From contig USQH01000006.1 in the NCBI GenBank assembly GCA_900556765.1, forward strand, positions 1-23,839: a DNA stretch of 23,839 nt, read 5' to 3'. Numbering within the stretch: position 1 is the stretch's first letter; each line of letters starts with the position of its first letter. This DNA is from an uncultured Oscillospiraceae bacterium. GTDB lineage: Bacteria; Bacillota; Clostridia; Oscillospirales; Acutalibacteraceae. The notes beneath the pieces are model-generated. The model did not search any database, was not told the DNA's origin, and saw nothing but the letters and a program-made list of their open reading frames with translations. Position numbers and translations under genes: made by a program. Of the stretch, positions 7,259 to 14,651 are shown one piece after another.

Positions 7259-8092
7259 CTACTTTGTTGATTCTATTACCGGTATGCTGATTTCCGTCAC
7301 AAATTTTTCCGTGTCATCGGTAATGCCGAAGTCGATCATGGTTATCTCACGGGAAAAGCCGCCGACCTTCATTCCATGCTCCCGAATGTAGCCCATCAGC
7401 TTTCGGTATTGCGCGGGAGCCTCCGCGTGACTGCCTCGAAACCGAATACGAACACAGTCGGTCTCCGGCAGTGTGACCGTTTCACCCTTGAACCTATCCT
7501 CCTCGTCCAGCACTAAAAAAATGCCGTCATATTGCGTAAAATCGTCCTGCTCCAAATGCTCGGCCGAAACGCCGACGCCCACCTTGCCGAGAAAAATCAG
7601 CGCCTCCGAATCCGACCGATCCAGCTTGCGGATGGGCGCCTCCATGTCAAAAAATCCGCGTATTTTCAACGAATCCTCCACCCAAACGATTCGGCAGGAA
7701 GCCGCTCGCACCGACTGCACGACATTCAACTGCGAGGTTTGCGCCTCATTGAGCTGCCGCAGGCGGTTGTCTATTTTGCGTTCAATGCGCTTCAGCTCCT
7801 GCTGCTTTTGGATAACGGCTTGCTTCTGCTGACGCAGTTTTTCCTCAATGCGCTCAACATCTCTGTTTTGCAGAAAATCGGCGATTTCCGTGAGCGGCAT
7901 ATCCAGCACGCGCAGATAACGAATGGTATTCAGCACCTCGAACTGTCGGGCGCTGTAATATCGGTAGCCCGTATTCGGATCGGTTTTTTCCGGCGTGAGC
8001 AGCCCGACATTCTCATAATGGCGCAAGCTGCTGACGCTGATGTGAAACAGCTTGGCAACATCCCCTATCGGAAAGAGAGTCATTGTGTCCAT
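7259..8092 (-). CDS. MerR-family regulator with GyrI-like effector domain (BmrR-like)
   Basis: Transcription activator (277 residues), probably drug- or ligand-responsive. Residues about 5-74 are the MerR winged helix: FPIGDVAKLFHISVSSLRHY, then ENVGLLTPEK and GYRYYSARQ, typical of the family. A long Gln/Glu/Arg-rich helix (about 75-120) follows as the dimerisation coiled coil. Residues about 125-277 fit a GyrI/AraC-type ligand-binding domain, as in BmrR, including the closing EISIPVIES. Its ATG shares one base with the MATE stop codon (TAATG), so it is translationally coupled to the pump gene and sits last in a two-gene operon. It probably acts at the palindromic promoter at 9492-9522, activating the pump and its own gene. 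An alternative start at 8083 would remove three residues. The inducing ligand is unknown. Confidence 0.92.
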   Translation of the reverse strand: MDTMTLFPIGDVAKLFHISVSSLRHYENVGLLTPEKTDPNTGYRYYSARQFEVLNTIRYLRVLDMPLTEIADFLQNRDVERIEEKLRQQKQAVIQKQQELKRIERKIDNRLRQLNEAQTSQLNVVQSVRAASCRIVWVEDSLKIRGFFDMEAPIRKLDRSDSEALIFLGKVGVGVSAEHLEQDDFTQYDGIFLVLDEEDRFKGETVTLPETDCVRIRFRGSHAEAPAQYRKLMGYIREHGMKVGGFSREITMIDFGITDDTEKFVTEISIPVIESTK

Positions 8093-9456
8093 TATTTTGC
8101 CCCCTGACGGTTAAAGCGGTTTTTTCGGGACAGCACGGCAAAGGCGATAACGCAGATGATAACCGACGTCAGCGACCCCGCCGCCGTCGCCAGTCCCATG
8201 GGAAACAGCGTTGTCGTGAACATTTTTGAGGTGATGTACGCGCCCGGAATACGCACCAGCGCAATTGCAATAATGTTGTGCAAAAACGAGATGCCCGACT
8301 TTCCGCAGGCGCAGAAGTAGCCGCTGAAACTGAAATGAACGCCGGCGAAAATGCAGTCCCACACATATCCGCGCATATATTGTCCGCCCAGTCGGATGAC
8401 CTGTGCTCCGTCGGCTGTTGCAGGGTCGGTAAAGAGCGCCACCACCGACTCCGACGCAAACTGCATCAGCAGGGATACCGCCGCGCCGAAGCACACCGTT
8501 ATGATAACGGCGTAGCGCAGGGTCGATATCGCGCGCTCCGGCTTGTTTGCGCCGATGTTCTGCGCGCCCAATGCCGAAACTGCGGACAGCATGGAGGACG
8601 GGACCAAAAACAGAAAACCGATAATTTTTTCGACAATTCCGACCGCCGCCGCGTCGTTCAGACCGCGGTGATTGACGATTACGGTAATAACGATAAATGC
8701 AATTTGAACAAAGCCGTCCTGCAACGCGATCGGAACGCCGATTTTAAGAAGCTTGCTCATTACCGCGCGCTGCGGACGCAGATCACCTTTGCTGTACGGG
8801 ATATCGGTCTTTCGTTTTCGTATCACGGCTAACGCAACAAACACGCTGACGGCTTGCGACAGCGTTGTGCCGAGCGCCGCGCCGGCAGGGCCGAGGTTCA
8901 TTGCGCCCATAAACAGACAATCCAGTCCGATATTTACGGCGCACGCCACGGCAATAAAATACATCGGGCTTTTGCTGTCGCCCATTCCGCGAAAAATCGA
9001 GCTGATAATGTTGTACGCCGTGATGAAAGGGATGCCGATAAAGCAGACAGTCAGGTAATCGACCGTGCCGCTCACCGCCTCCGACGGAGTGGACATGACC
9101 GAAACAATCGGACGGCGAAGCAGCAGCAGGATCACCGTCAATGCAACCGATACTCCCATGAAAAGGGTAACGGTGTTTCCGATATCGGCGGCAGCCTGCT
9201 TTTTGTTGCCGGCGCCCACAGCCTGCCCTATGCTCACCGTCGCGCCCATGGCAAGCCCCACGATCATGACCGTTATCATGTGCATCACCTGCGACCCGAT
9301 CGAAACAGCCGTTGTATCGGCAACACCGTCGAATTGCCCGATGATAAACAGGTCTGCCATTCCGTAAAGGGTTTGCAAAAAATACGAAAGCAGATACGGC
9401 AATGAGAAAATCACTATATTTTTAAACACACTGCCCGTGGTAAGGTTTTTTTCCAT
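8092..9456 (-). CDS. MATE-family multidrug efflux transporter
   Basis: Integral membrane cation-antiport pump (454 residues, about 12 transmembrane helices). Family features include the N-terminal SVFKNIVIFSLPYLLSYF, ADLFIIGQFDG, the MGATVSIGQAVGAGNKKQA stretch after helix 2, and a duplicated second half with SAVSALGAQNIGANKPERA. The length is normal for MATE pumps of the MepA/DinF-like branch common in Clostridia. Start ATG 9456 has AGAGGG 8 nt upstream. The gene is read from a MerR-type promoter and is followed, with a one-base overlap, by the MerR regulator gene, so induction by a toxic compound is likely. Substrate specificity cannot be read from the sequence. Confidence 0.95.
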   Translation of the reverse strand: MEKNLTTGSVFKNIVIFSLPYLLSYFLQTLYGMADLFIIGQFDGVADTTAVSIGSQVMHMITVMIVGLAMGATVSIGQAVGAGNKKQAAADIGNTVTLFMGVSVALTVILLLLRRPIVSVMSTPSEAVSGTVDYLTVCFIGIPFITAYNIISSIFRGMGDSKSPMYFIAVACAVNIGLDCLFMGAMNLGPAGAALGTTLSQAVSVFVALAVIRKRKTDIPYSKGDLRPQRAVMSKLLKIGVPIALQDGFVQIAFIVITVIVNHRGLNDAAAVGIVEKIIGFLFLVPSSMLSAVSALGAQNIGANKPERAISTLRYAVIITVCFGAAVSLLMQFASESVVALFTDPATADGAQVIRLGGQYMRGYVWDCIFAGVHFSFSGYFCACGKSGISFLHNIIAIALVRIPGAYITSKMFTTTLFPMGLATAAGSLTSVIICVIAFAVLSRKNRFNRQGAK

Positions 9457-9491
9457 GGCTTAGACCCTCTTACCGAGTTATAATATATAGA

Positions 9492-9522
9492 ATTATATAC
9501 TCTACAACGGTTGTAGAGTCAA
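9492..9522 (-). promoter_or_regulatory. MerR-type promoter with palindromic operator
   Basis: On the minus strand: -35 TTGACT (9517-9522), a 19-bp spacer and -10 TATAAT (9492-9497). The spacer is occupied by a perfect palindrome with 10-bp arms and a 1-bp centre (ACTCTACAAC and GTTGTAGAGT, 9499-9519). Overlong 19-bp spacers carrying a dyad are the hallmark of promoters twisted into shape by MerR-family activators. It drives the MATE-MerR operon. Confidence 0.9.
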
Positions 9523-9601
9523 GAACAAAAATGCGCCTTTTTCACATTTTCAGTTCAAAACCGAGCGAATAACAGCGTAGACCCGTGAAACTCTCTGATT
9601 T

Positions 9602-11602
9602 TTAACGGCTGTTCATTCTTGCCGAAAGGCGCACATCGGTCACAGCCGCGTTTCCGCTGCCGCTGAACTGTACCTGAAACCGTTTTGCCGCTTTGCCGCA
9701 GATGACCTCACAGCACCGCGGCTCATTGGGCGAACGTCTTACCTCATTACAGCCGCCGCATATGCCGTCGGCAATTATCGCGGCGTGAACATCCGACTGC
9801 GACATCACGTTCGCCGAAAGCCGTGCGCCGTGCTTCGCATCCGCCGCGCTGCCGAAATCGAGCGCGCCGCTTGTTACTCGCCAAGCAACATCATGGGCGC
9901 AGCTTTGGGCGACACGGTCAACGCCGTCGGCACCGTCCAATGCACAGCATATAAGCTCGTTTCCGCGCACACCGTACAGTATGGGCGCGTCCGAGCCTGC
10001 CATCGCGCACCACTCGACCTCCTCAGCGGCGACGTTCCAAATGTACCAGCACAGCAGTTCCTGCGCCCTGTCGTCGGTGGCGTAGGAGCTGTAATTATCC
10101 ATCGCGTTGCAGCGGCAGTCGAGTACAAAAAGATCGCTGCCTATCAGCAGGTAGTACCGTCCGCCGACATACGCGGCGCTCGCCTTTTTGATGTCCTCGT
10201 CGCCGTGCGCCTTTATCATCGGCGCAATCGCCTTCGACAGCTCTTTTACGTCCCGTTTGTCGGGTTCGGCAACAGCCGTCATCATCCTCACAACACCGTC
10301 GACGCCGAGCCATATCAGTCGACCGTCGCAGTCGCACGCGCTGTCGGGACTGACACAGCCGGTCTCGGCGACCATTTGCGGCACAATGCCGACAGTATCG
10401 CCGCAGTCTTTGTCGCAAAATCCGCCGTTCAGCTCGTCATCGGTGTATTCTGCGCCGAACGACGGCTTTGCAATCCACAACGAGCTTTCTTTCAGCACGG
10501 CGAGCCTGTCTCCGAGCGGAACGACCGCCGTCACCGCCTCCGAACTGCCGCCGACGCTTATCCTGCCGCACTCGGGGAAGTAGGTCATGTCCCCCTTTGC
10601 GGTCGCCCATATGACATTTTTCGCCTTTCCACTGCCGTAAAGCAACCATGTCGTCCTACCGCCCGTTTCCGTCACACAGCATCGGGTCGCCGCGCACATT
10701 TCCGTATCGCCGTTGCCGTCAGCCACGGTGAATATCATATTGTTGCTTCTTTCGGAGCCGTTGGGCGCGTCGTCCTCCGCCGAGACGCCGCCGCTGTGAC
10801 AAAACCGCACCGCGCGGCGGCTGTCACCGAACATATCGAGCCACAGATTATCCACGTCGTCCGGCTCACCGTCTAAATCGGTTTTTCCGTCTTCATCGGT
10901 CGAAAAACTGTGCAAATACAGTCCGAGCAGACAGTCGGTATACTGACATTCAACGGTCGTATCCGCGCCGATCGGATAAGGCATGGGGTACACATTCTTT
11001 CCGTCGCTCGTCGTGGCGGCGGCGCGGTATTTACCGCTCATGAGGTTTTTGTTTTCGTACCTCTTGCCGTTGAAGCGGTAACTGCCGACCGTGTCGTCCG
11101 CCGAATAGGCATATCCGCTTGCTCCGACCGATATCAGCGGAACATACGCACTGCCGCGCGGATCGGTGGGATCGCTTATCAGCGTCTCGCCGCCGCTCTC
11201 GTACACGATCATGTACCTGCCGCCCTGCTGTGTTTCCGCATATAAGCGAACGTCGTCGCCTTTCACCAGCGCCACCGCCGAGCTTACCTGTGCGTTCGAC
11301 TGCGCCGACCTGACGGGTACGCCGTCGCGATCGAATTCGGCTATGCTGATACCGTCGCCCGATTTTGCGGCGACCGTTTTGCCGCCTGCGGCAAAAAATC
11401 GGTCAGGTTTGCCGTCAAACGGTACCGAGCCGCAGAGTCTCAGCGACGGCCGAACGCAAAATCCGCCGTCCGACGCCTGCACATTGAGCATTTCGCCCGA
11501 CTGTCCGTCACCGATAGCGCTGTCGGTGTCGGTGCGCACGCCGCCGTCAAATGTCAGTCTCTGCGAAAGCCCTTTTACTGACGGCATTTTGGGAAATATC
11601 AT
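9602..11602 (-). CDS. Phage-like structural protein, possibly nozzle/propeller (unrecognised family)
   Basis: Large hydrophilic protein (666 residues) that I do not assign to a named family. The N-terminus (MIFPKMPSVKGLSQRLTFDG, then GEMLNVQASDGGFCVRPSLR) resembles the opening of podovirus nozzle proteins such as T7 gp12 or P22 gp10, which begin with a list of N-V and R-P-G-like turns. Many short beta-prone blades follow, with Gly/Asp turns and WLGVDGVVRMM or LFVLDC type strands, suggesting a beta-propeller. It has about 26 cysteines, unusual for a virion protein. There is no signal peptide or membrane helix. The start ATG 11602 has AAGGAGG 8 nt upstream. It is the last gene of the capsid module, separated from the capsid gene by a hairpin terminator. 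The ORF is intact over 2 kb with host-like GC-rich codons, which argues for retained function. Confidence 0.6.
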   Translation of the reverse strand: MIFPKMPSVKGLSQRLTFDGGVRTDTDSAIGDGQSGEMLNVQASDGGFCVRPSLRLCGSVPFDGKPDRFFAAGGKTVAAKSGDGISIAEFDRDGVPVRSAQSNAQVSSAVALVKGDDVRLYAETQQGGRYMIVYESGGETLISDPTDPRGSAYVPLISVGASGYAYSADDTVGSYRFNGKRYENKNLMSGKYRAAATTSDGKNVYPMPYPIGADTTVECQYTDCLLGLYLHSFSTDEDGKTDLDGEPDDVDNLWLDMFGDSRRAVRFCHSGGVSAEDDAPNGSERSNNMIFTVADGNGDTEMCAATRCCVTETGGRTTWLLYGSGKAKNVIWATAKGDMTYFPECGRISVGGSSEAVTAVVPLGDRLAVLKESSLWIAKPSFGAEYTDDELNGGFCDKDCGDTVGIVPQMVAETGCVSPDSACDCDGRLIWLGVDGVVRMMTAVAEPDKRDVKELSKAIAPMIKAHGDEDIKKASAAYVGGRYYLLIGSDLFVLDCRCNAMDNYSSYATDDRAQELLCWYIWNVAAEEVEWCAMAGSDAPILYGVRGNELICCALDGADGVDRVAQSCAHDVAWRVTSGALDFGSAADAKHGARLSANVMSQSDVHAAIIADGICGGCNEVRRSPNEPRCCEVICGKAAKRFQVQFSGSGNAAVTDVRLSARMNSR

Positions 11603-11630
11603 CCTTTATTCCTCCTTATCCTCTCAGTAA

Positions 11631-11669
11631 TGCGAAAAACGCGGGACGAAGCAGACCGCTTCGCCCCGC
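11631..11669 (-). terminator. Hairpin terminator/attenuator after the capsid gene
   Basis: GCGGGACGAAGC (11641-11652) and GCTTCGCCCCGC (11658-11669) pair over 12 bp with one G-U/A-C-type mismatch position and a 5-nt loop. On the minus strand the stem is followed by GTTTTTC (11634-11640). It lies 12 bp after the capsid stop and before the 666-residue gene, so it probably reduces expression of the latter relative to capsid. Confidence 0.75.
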
Positions 11670-11681
11670 TTGCCGCGCTTA

Positions 11682-12608
11682 TCAATAAATATAAGCGTAA
11701 ATGGAGTTCTCCTGCGACTTTTTGACCAACAGGTCGTAGTACAGACGGTAATCGAACTTGTAAGCGTCCATCTGCTGATTGCGGTCGGGAGTGAAGATAC
11801 GCACCTTGTCGGTCTTTTTAATGAGCATACCGGCGCGCTTCGGCATTGCGAGCACGCCGATGTCCTTTGCGTCGGTCGCCGGGGAAAAGCCGCCGTCGGT
11901 CTCGCCGCTCGTTTTGCCGTCGGCAAAGGTGTACGCCGACTTCATACGGGTCGCGGAGACGGGAATTATGTAGGCGTTGTTGATCTTGTGAACGGCGGTG
12001 CTGATCTCGCCGCGCTTAAACTCGGTCATTTCAAGGGAGCGGGTAAGCTCGCTGGTGTTCATCAGCGCCGAGTAAACGGTCGGGTTGACGAAAACAACCA
12101 GCTCCTCGTCGTAGCCGACAGCGCCCGCCACCTTTTCAATGGCGCTGTTAATGAGCTTAAGGCAGTTTGCGGACACGGTCTCGCCGGTGCCGAGCGAGAG
12201 GGTGTGGCTCTTGTCGGAAGCGAGCTTCGCCAGCTTGGAAATAGCGTAAGCGTCGATTTCCGGCGCAACCTGAGTGCGTACAAATTCGCCCATGATCTGA
12301 CCGGCAAGACCGGCTATGCCTGTTTCGTCCATGTCCTCACGGTCAATGGTGAATGAGCGTGCGCGGTCCTGCGTGAGCTGATAGCTCTCCTGATTGACGG
12401 TGACCGAGCCGGTGGCAAAGCCCTTGTCGCGGTCGTAGTCGCCGAGGCCGCTGAAATCAACATCTGGCACCAGCACGGTGCGTGCGCCGACGAACTTCTG
12501 ACGGAATGAGTTGTCGGTCATAAACGAAGTGACCGACTTCTGAGCGACCGCCTTGTCCAGCTCTCCCGTGAGCTTTGATTCAAAATCGATTGTATTGATT
12601 GATGACAT
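11682..12608 (-). CDS. Phage major capsid protein (HK97-fold type)
   Basis: Shell-forming protein (308 residues). The N-terminal third carries a signature shared by a large group of Firmicutes phage capsid proteins: KFVGARTVLVPDVDFSGLGD, YDRDKGFATGSV, YQLTQDRARSFTIDREDMDE, and GEFVRTQVAPEIDAYAISKL. A middle section with VVFVNPTVYSALMNT and the C-terminal YKFDYRLYYDLLV complete the family pattern. There is no N-terminal protease-cleaved delta domain; instead a separate scaffold gene lies just upstream (29 bp gap). ATG 12608 is preceded by AAAGGAG at 7 nt. It is followed by a strong hairpin terminator. The portal and terminase genes expected nearby are missing. Family assignment is good from motifs; whether it still assembles particles is unknown. 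Confidence 0.85.
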   Translation of the reverse strand: MSSINTIDFESKLTGELDKAVAQKSVTSFMTDNSFRQKFVGARTVLVPDVDFSGLGDYDRDKGFATGSVTVNQESYQLTQDRARSFTIDREDMDETGIAGLAGQIMGEFVRTQVAPEIDAYAISKLAKLASDKSHTLSLGTGETVSANCLKLINSAIEKVAGAVGYDEELVVFVNPTVYSALMNTSELTRSLEMTEFKRGEISTAVHKINNAYIIPVSATRMKSAYTFADGKTSGETDGGFSPATDAKDIGVLAMPKRAGMLIKKTDKVRIFTPDRNQQMDAYKFDYRLYYDLLVKKSQENSIYAYIY

Positions 12609-12636
12609 ATTATTTCTCCTTTTTCTTTGTGTGTTT

Positions 12637-13260
12637 TTATATCCAAATGCCCTTTAACATTGCGGCTATTTCCGGCGACGACAGACGGTCGGGAGCGTCC
12701 GCCTGCGAACCCGCTGCGGCGCTTTCCGCCTGCTTTTGAGCGGCGTCGGCGCTCGCCGATAGCATCATTTGCTCATGGCGGTACGCGAGATAGGCGTGAT
12801 AAAGCGGAACGCCGCTTGCGAGCGACTGCTCGATGACCTGCTCGGGCACCTCCCTGATGCTGCCGATCTCCGGAATTTTACTTTTAAGCTGCAAATACTG
12901 CTCTGTGAGCCGGTTCTGCCGGCTTTCCTCCTTGGCGGCAGCCGCGTCGCTCGCCCTTTTTTCCTTTTCCTTAGACAGGTGGTCTGCGAGCTGTGCGAGG
13001 CTCATGGAACCGTCGGGCGACAGCTCCTTCAGCCGGTCGAGGACGGGTATCAGCGAGTCGTACTTCATGCCCTTTTCAGCATAGTCGCGAGCCTCGCTCA
13101 AAGACAAACGGCGGAGCTGCTTGTTGTACTTCACTTCAATGCCCTCATCTTGCTCCTCGTTCGGCGTGGCGGCCTCGCTGGGAGCGGGCGTATCGGCGGC
13201 AGGCTCCGCGCCGCACTCGTTTTCCGCCTCTGGCATGGCGGTCAATGCTTCATTTGTCAT
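12637..13260 (-). CDS. Phage capsid scaffolding protein
   Basis: Putative internal scaffold for capsid assembly (207 residues). It has an acidic Ala/Pro/Glu-rich N-terminus (1-40), then IEVKYNKQLRRLSLSEARDY and AEKGMKYDSLIPVLDRLKEL, which is the typical opening of scaffold proteins next to this capsid family. A long charged helix follows (KEKEKRASDAAAAKEE), then EVPEQVIEQSLASGVPLYHAYLAYRHEQ and an Ala/Gln-rich tail ending PEIAAMLKGIWI. The helical, charged, low-complexity composition is as expected. ATG 13260 has AAAGGAG 9 nt upstream. Position immediately before the capsid gene supports the call. Confidence 0.8.
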   Translation of the reverse strand: MTNEALTAMPEAENECGAEPAADTPAPSEAATPNEEQDEGIEVKYNKQLRRLSLSEARDYAEKGMKYDSLIPVLDRLKELSPDGSMSLAQLADHLSKEKEKRASDAAAAKEESRQNRLTEQYLQLKSKIPEIGSIREVPEQVIEQSLASGVPLYHAYLAYRHEQMMLSASADAAQKQAESAAAGSQADAPDRLSSPEIAAMLKGIWI

Positions 13261-13349
13261 TGTTTTCTCTCCTTTTTCGGTAATTTTGCAGAACGGCGGT
13301 TTTCTGTGCCGCCGCTCATTTTCGGATAAAATTTCAGCCCGGCGCCGAA

Positions 13350-13553
13350 TTACTCGACATCGGGCTGTTCAGTGCCGTCGTAGCACAAAAAATTTCGGTA
13401 TTCCGTCATGGTCTTGCTCAGTGCCGTCGGCACATCTGTTTTCGGCGCGGCGGACGAATTTTTGCGCCGCTTTTGCCGCGACAGTCTGCCGGCGGCGTAT
13501 CCGACGGCAAAGTCGAGCAGCACCGCAGACGCCGTAAGTAATGCTTCGGTCAT
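13350..13553 (-). CDS. Small single-pass membrane protein of the head module
   Basis: Protein of 67 residues, function unknown. One hydrophobic segment (about residues 4-24, LLTASAVLLDFAVGYAAGRL) is followed by a basic stretch (SRQKRRKN) and a soluble tail that ends EYRNFLCYDGTEQPDVE. Tails of the form EY-x-NFL-x-YDGTEQ recur in small Firmicutes phage proteins near capsid genes (from memory; not searched). ATG 13553 has GAGGTGA 7 nt upstream and lies 11 bp after the stop of the 82-residue gene. Intact, with a good start site, so it is probably expressed. Confidence 0.65.
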   Translation of the reverse strand: MTEALLTASAVLLDFAVGYAAGRLSRQKRRKNSSAAPKTDVPTALSKTMTEYRNFLCYDGTEQPDVE

Positions 13554-13564
13554 GTTTATTCACC

Positions 13565-13813
13565 TCATTTCACGTCGTCGATTATTTTTACCGGAGCGGC
13601 GCCGCTTTGCTCCTGCGAACACATGTGCATGATCTCACGGATGCAGTTCATGTCGCCCGAACGGGCTTTTTCAAAAATGACGGCGGCAATAAGCGCCGCG
13701 TTATCGCGCTTGCCCGTGTAGCCGAGGCTGTCAAGCAGCTCGCCGCCGTCCGCGCACGGCAGTTTCATGATCTCGCCCACACAGACAGCTACCGTTCGTT
13801 TGGTCCTTGCCAT
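13565..13813 (-). CDS. Small phage-like protein (possible terminase-small-subunit-like helix protein)
   Basis: Protein of 82 residues, function unknown. The middle (DSLGYTGKRDNAALIAAVIF, then EKARSGDMNCIREIMHM) resembles the C-terminal part of small phage DNA-packaging or helix-turn-helix proteins, where an A-x-SGD-x-x-x-I-x-EI pattern is common. The match is weak, so this is only a suggestion. The N-terminus is basic (MARTKRT). ATG 13813 has AAGGAG 9 nt upstream. It is the first gene of the capsid operon and lies just downstream of a 94-bp tandem repeat. In complete phages, terminase and portal genes would be expected at this place. Confidence 0.6.
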   Translation of the reverse strand: MARTKRTVAVCVGEIMKLPCADGGELLDSLGYTGKRDNAALIAAVIFEKARSGDMNCIREIMHMCSQEQSGAAPVKIIDDVK

Positions 13814-13941
13814 TTGTCCCCGCTCCTTTCATCGTAAATGCTACCACACCGACCGCATGACATTCCATGACACGAATGAACATGCAACGATCACCGAACA
13901 CGCCGAGCAGATGGTCACTGAGCACTTACAAGTAAACAAAT

Positions 13942-14196
13942 GCCGTGTTTCACTGAACTGGCGAACACATACGCGCGAATGGGCGAACGCCGTACTCCAC
14001 CGAACGGACAAAAACGCAAACGTCAGCAGATGAACGCCGTGTTTCACTGAACTGGCGAACACATACACGCGAATGGGCGAACGCCGTACTCCACCGAACG
14101 GACAAAAACGTAAACATCAGCAGATGAACACCGTGTGCCACCGAACTGGCGAACACATACACGCCAAATCGGCGAACACCGTACTCCATCTAACGG
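13942..14196. repeat. 94-bp tandem repeat, about 2.7 copies
   Basis: Units start at 13942, 14036 and 14130. The first two differ at only 3 of 94 positions; the third is more diverged, has a 1-bp shift and stops near 14196. Each unit contains three same-orientation CGAAC boxes (first unit at 13962, 13984 and 14001). The period is not a multiple of three and stops interrupt every frame, so it is not a protein repeat. There are no spacers as in CRISPR. The role is unknown; candidates are an iteron-like origin, a packaging or recombination site, or a regulator-binding array upstream of the capsid operon. Confidence 0.85.
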
Positions 14197-14557
14197 AGCG
14201 GCAAGCCCCATGTCACACACCGAGTGTAAACTTAACTTTGTTCCACGTGCAAGCTCGCTTCCGTGCCGCACGCCATCATAAGTAACGCACACCGCGAAAA
14301 TTCCGTCGTCTGCACATTGCATATTTTCACCGCCCACCGCAACGCGCACTGCACATTTTAACGACGCCCGATGCACAAAAAACAAGCGGCAGCGGCACTG
14401 AGTTATAGGCCGCTTAAGCATATGCAAGCGATCAGCGGCGCTGAATCGGCCGAATTATATGCCGCTCAGTTGCATAACAGGCAGTCGGCGGCGCTAAGTT
14501 ATATTAAAATTGCTCACCTCGGGAACAAAATGCGCACCTCGGTAAAGAAAGTCAATG
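14197..14557. other. Gene-free region with degenerate short repeats
   Basis: No credible ORF with a ribosome binding site is seen. Two near-copies CGGCACTGAGTTATA (14393-14407) and CGGCGCTAAGTTATA (14489-14503) lie 96 bp apart, with a partial third copy from 14436. A pair GCTCACCTCGG and GCGCACCTCGG lies at about 14512-14542. On the minus strand the copies place TATAAC, TATAAT and TATAAC elements upstream of the capsid operon, but no matching -35 boxes were found. Confidence 0.5.
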
Positions 14558-14612
14558 CAAAAAAATCAGTGCGGCATCGGAGCCGTGTTACCGGCACCGA
14601 TACCGCACTTTT
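14558..14612. terminator. Terminator of the 320-residue membrane protein gene
   Basis: AGTGCGG (14568-14574) pairs with CCGCACT (14603-14609), with continued inner pairing ATCGG/CCGAT and GCCG/CGGC around a small loop. On the minus strand the stem is followed by a T-rich run (14558-14566). It isolates the upstream membrane-protein gene from the capsid operon. Confidence 0.85.
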
Positions 14613-14651
14613 GCGAATATTTAATTTTTACGATCTGTCTGCTTTCCGATT

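Noticed and set aside
9785..10876. 363-codon plus-strand ORF
   Set aside because: It is antisense to the 666-residue gene, which has the better ribosome binding site and codon pattern; long antisense frames are common in GC-rich genes.
13294..13314. CGGCGG/CCGCCG hairpin between the 67-residue gene and the scaffold gene
   Set aside because: It has only 6 bp of stem, a 9-nt loop and no T-run, so it is not supported as a terminator.
13942..14196. CRISPR array
   Set aside because: The 94-bp units follow each other directly without unique spacers, and the third unit is diverged; no cas gene is present.
13841..14427. Several ORFs with repeated peptide segments through the tandem repeat (both strands)
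   Set aside because: The 94-bp period is not a multiple of three, so the repeat shifts frame each time; there are no ribosome binding sites and the codon use is odd. They are chance frames.
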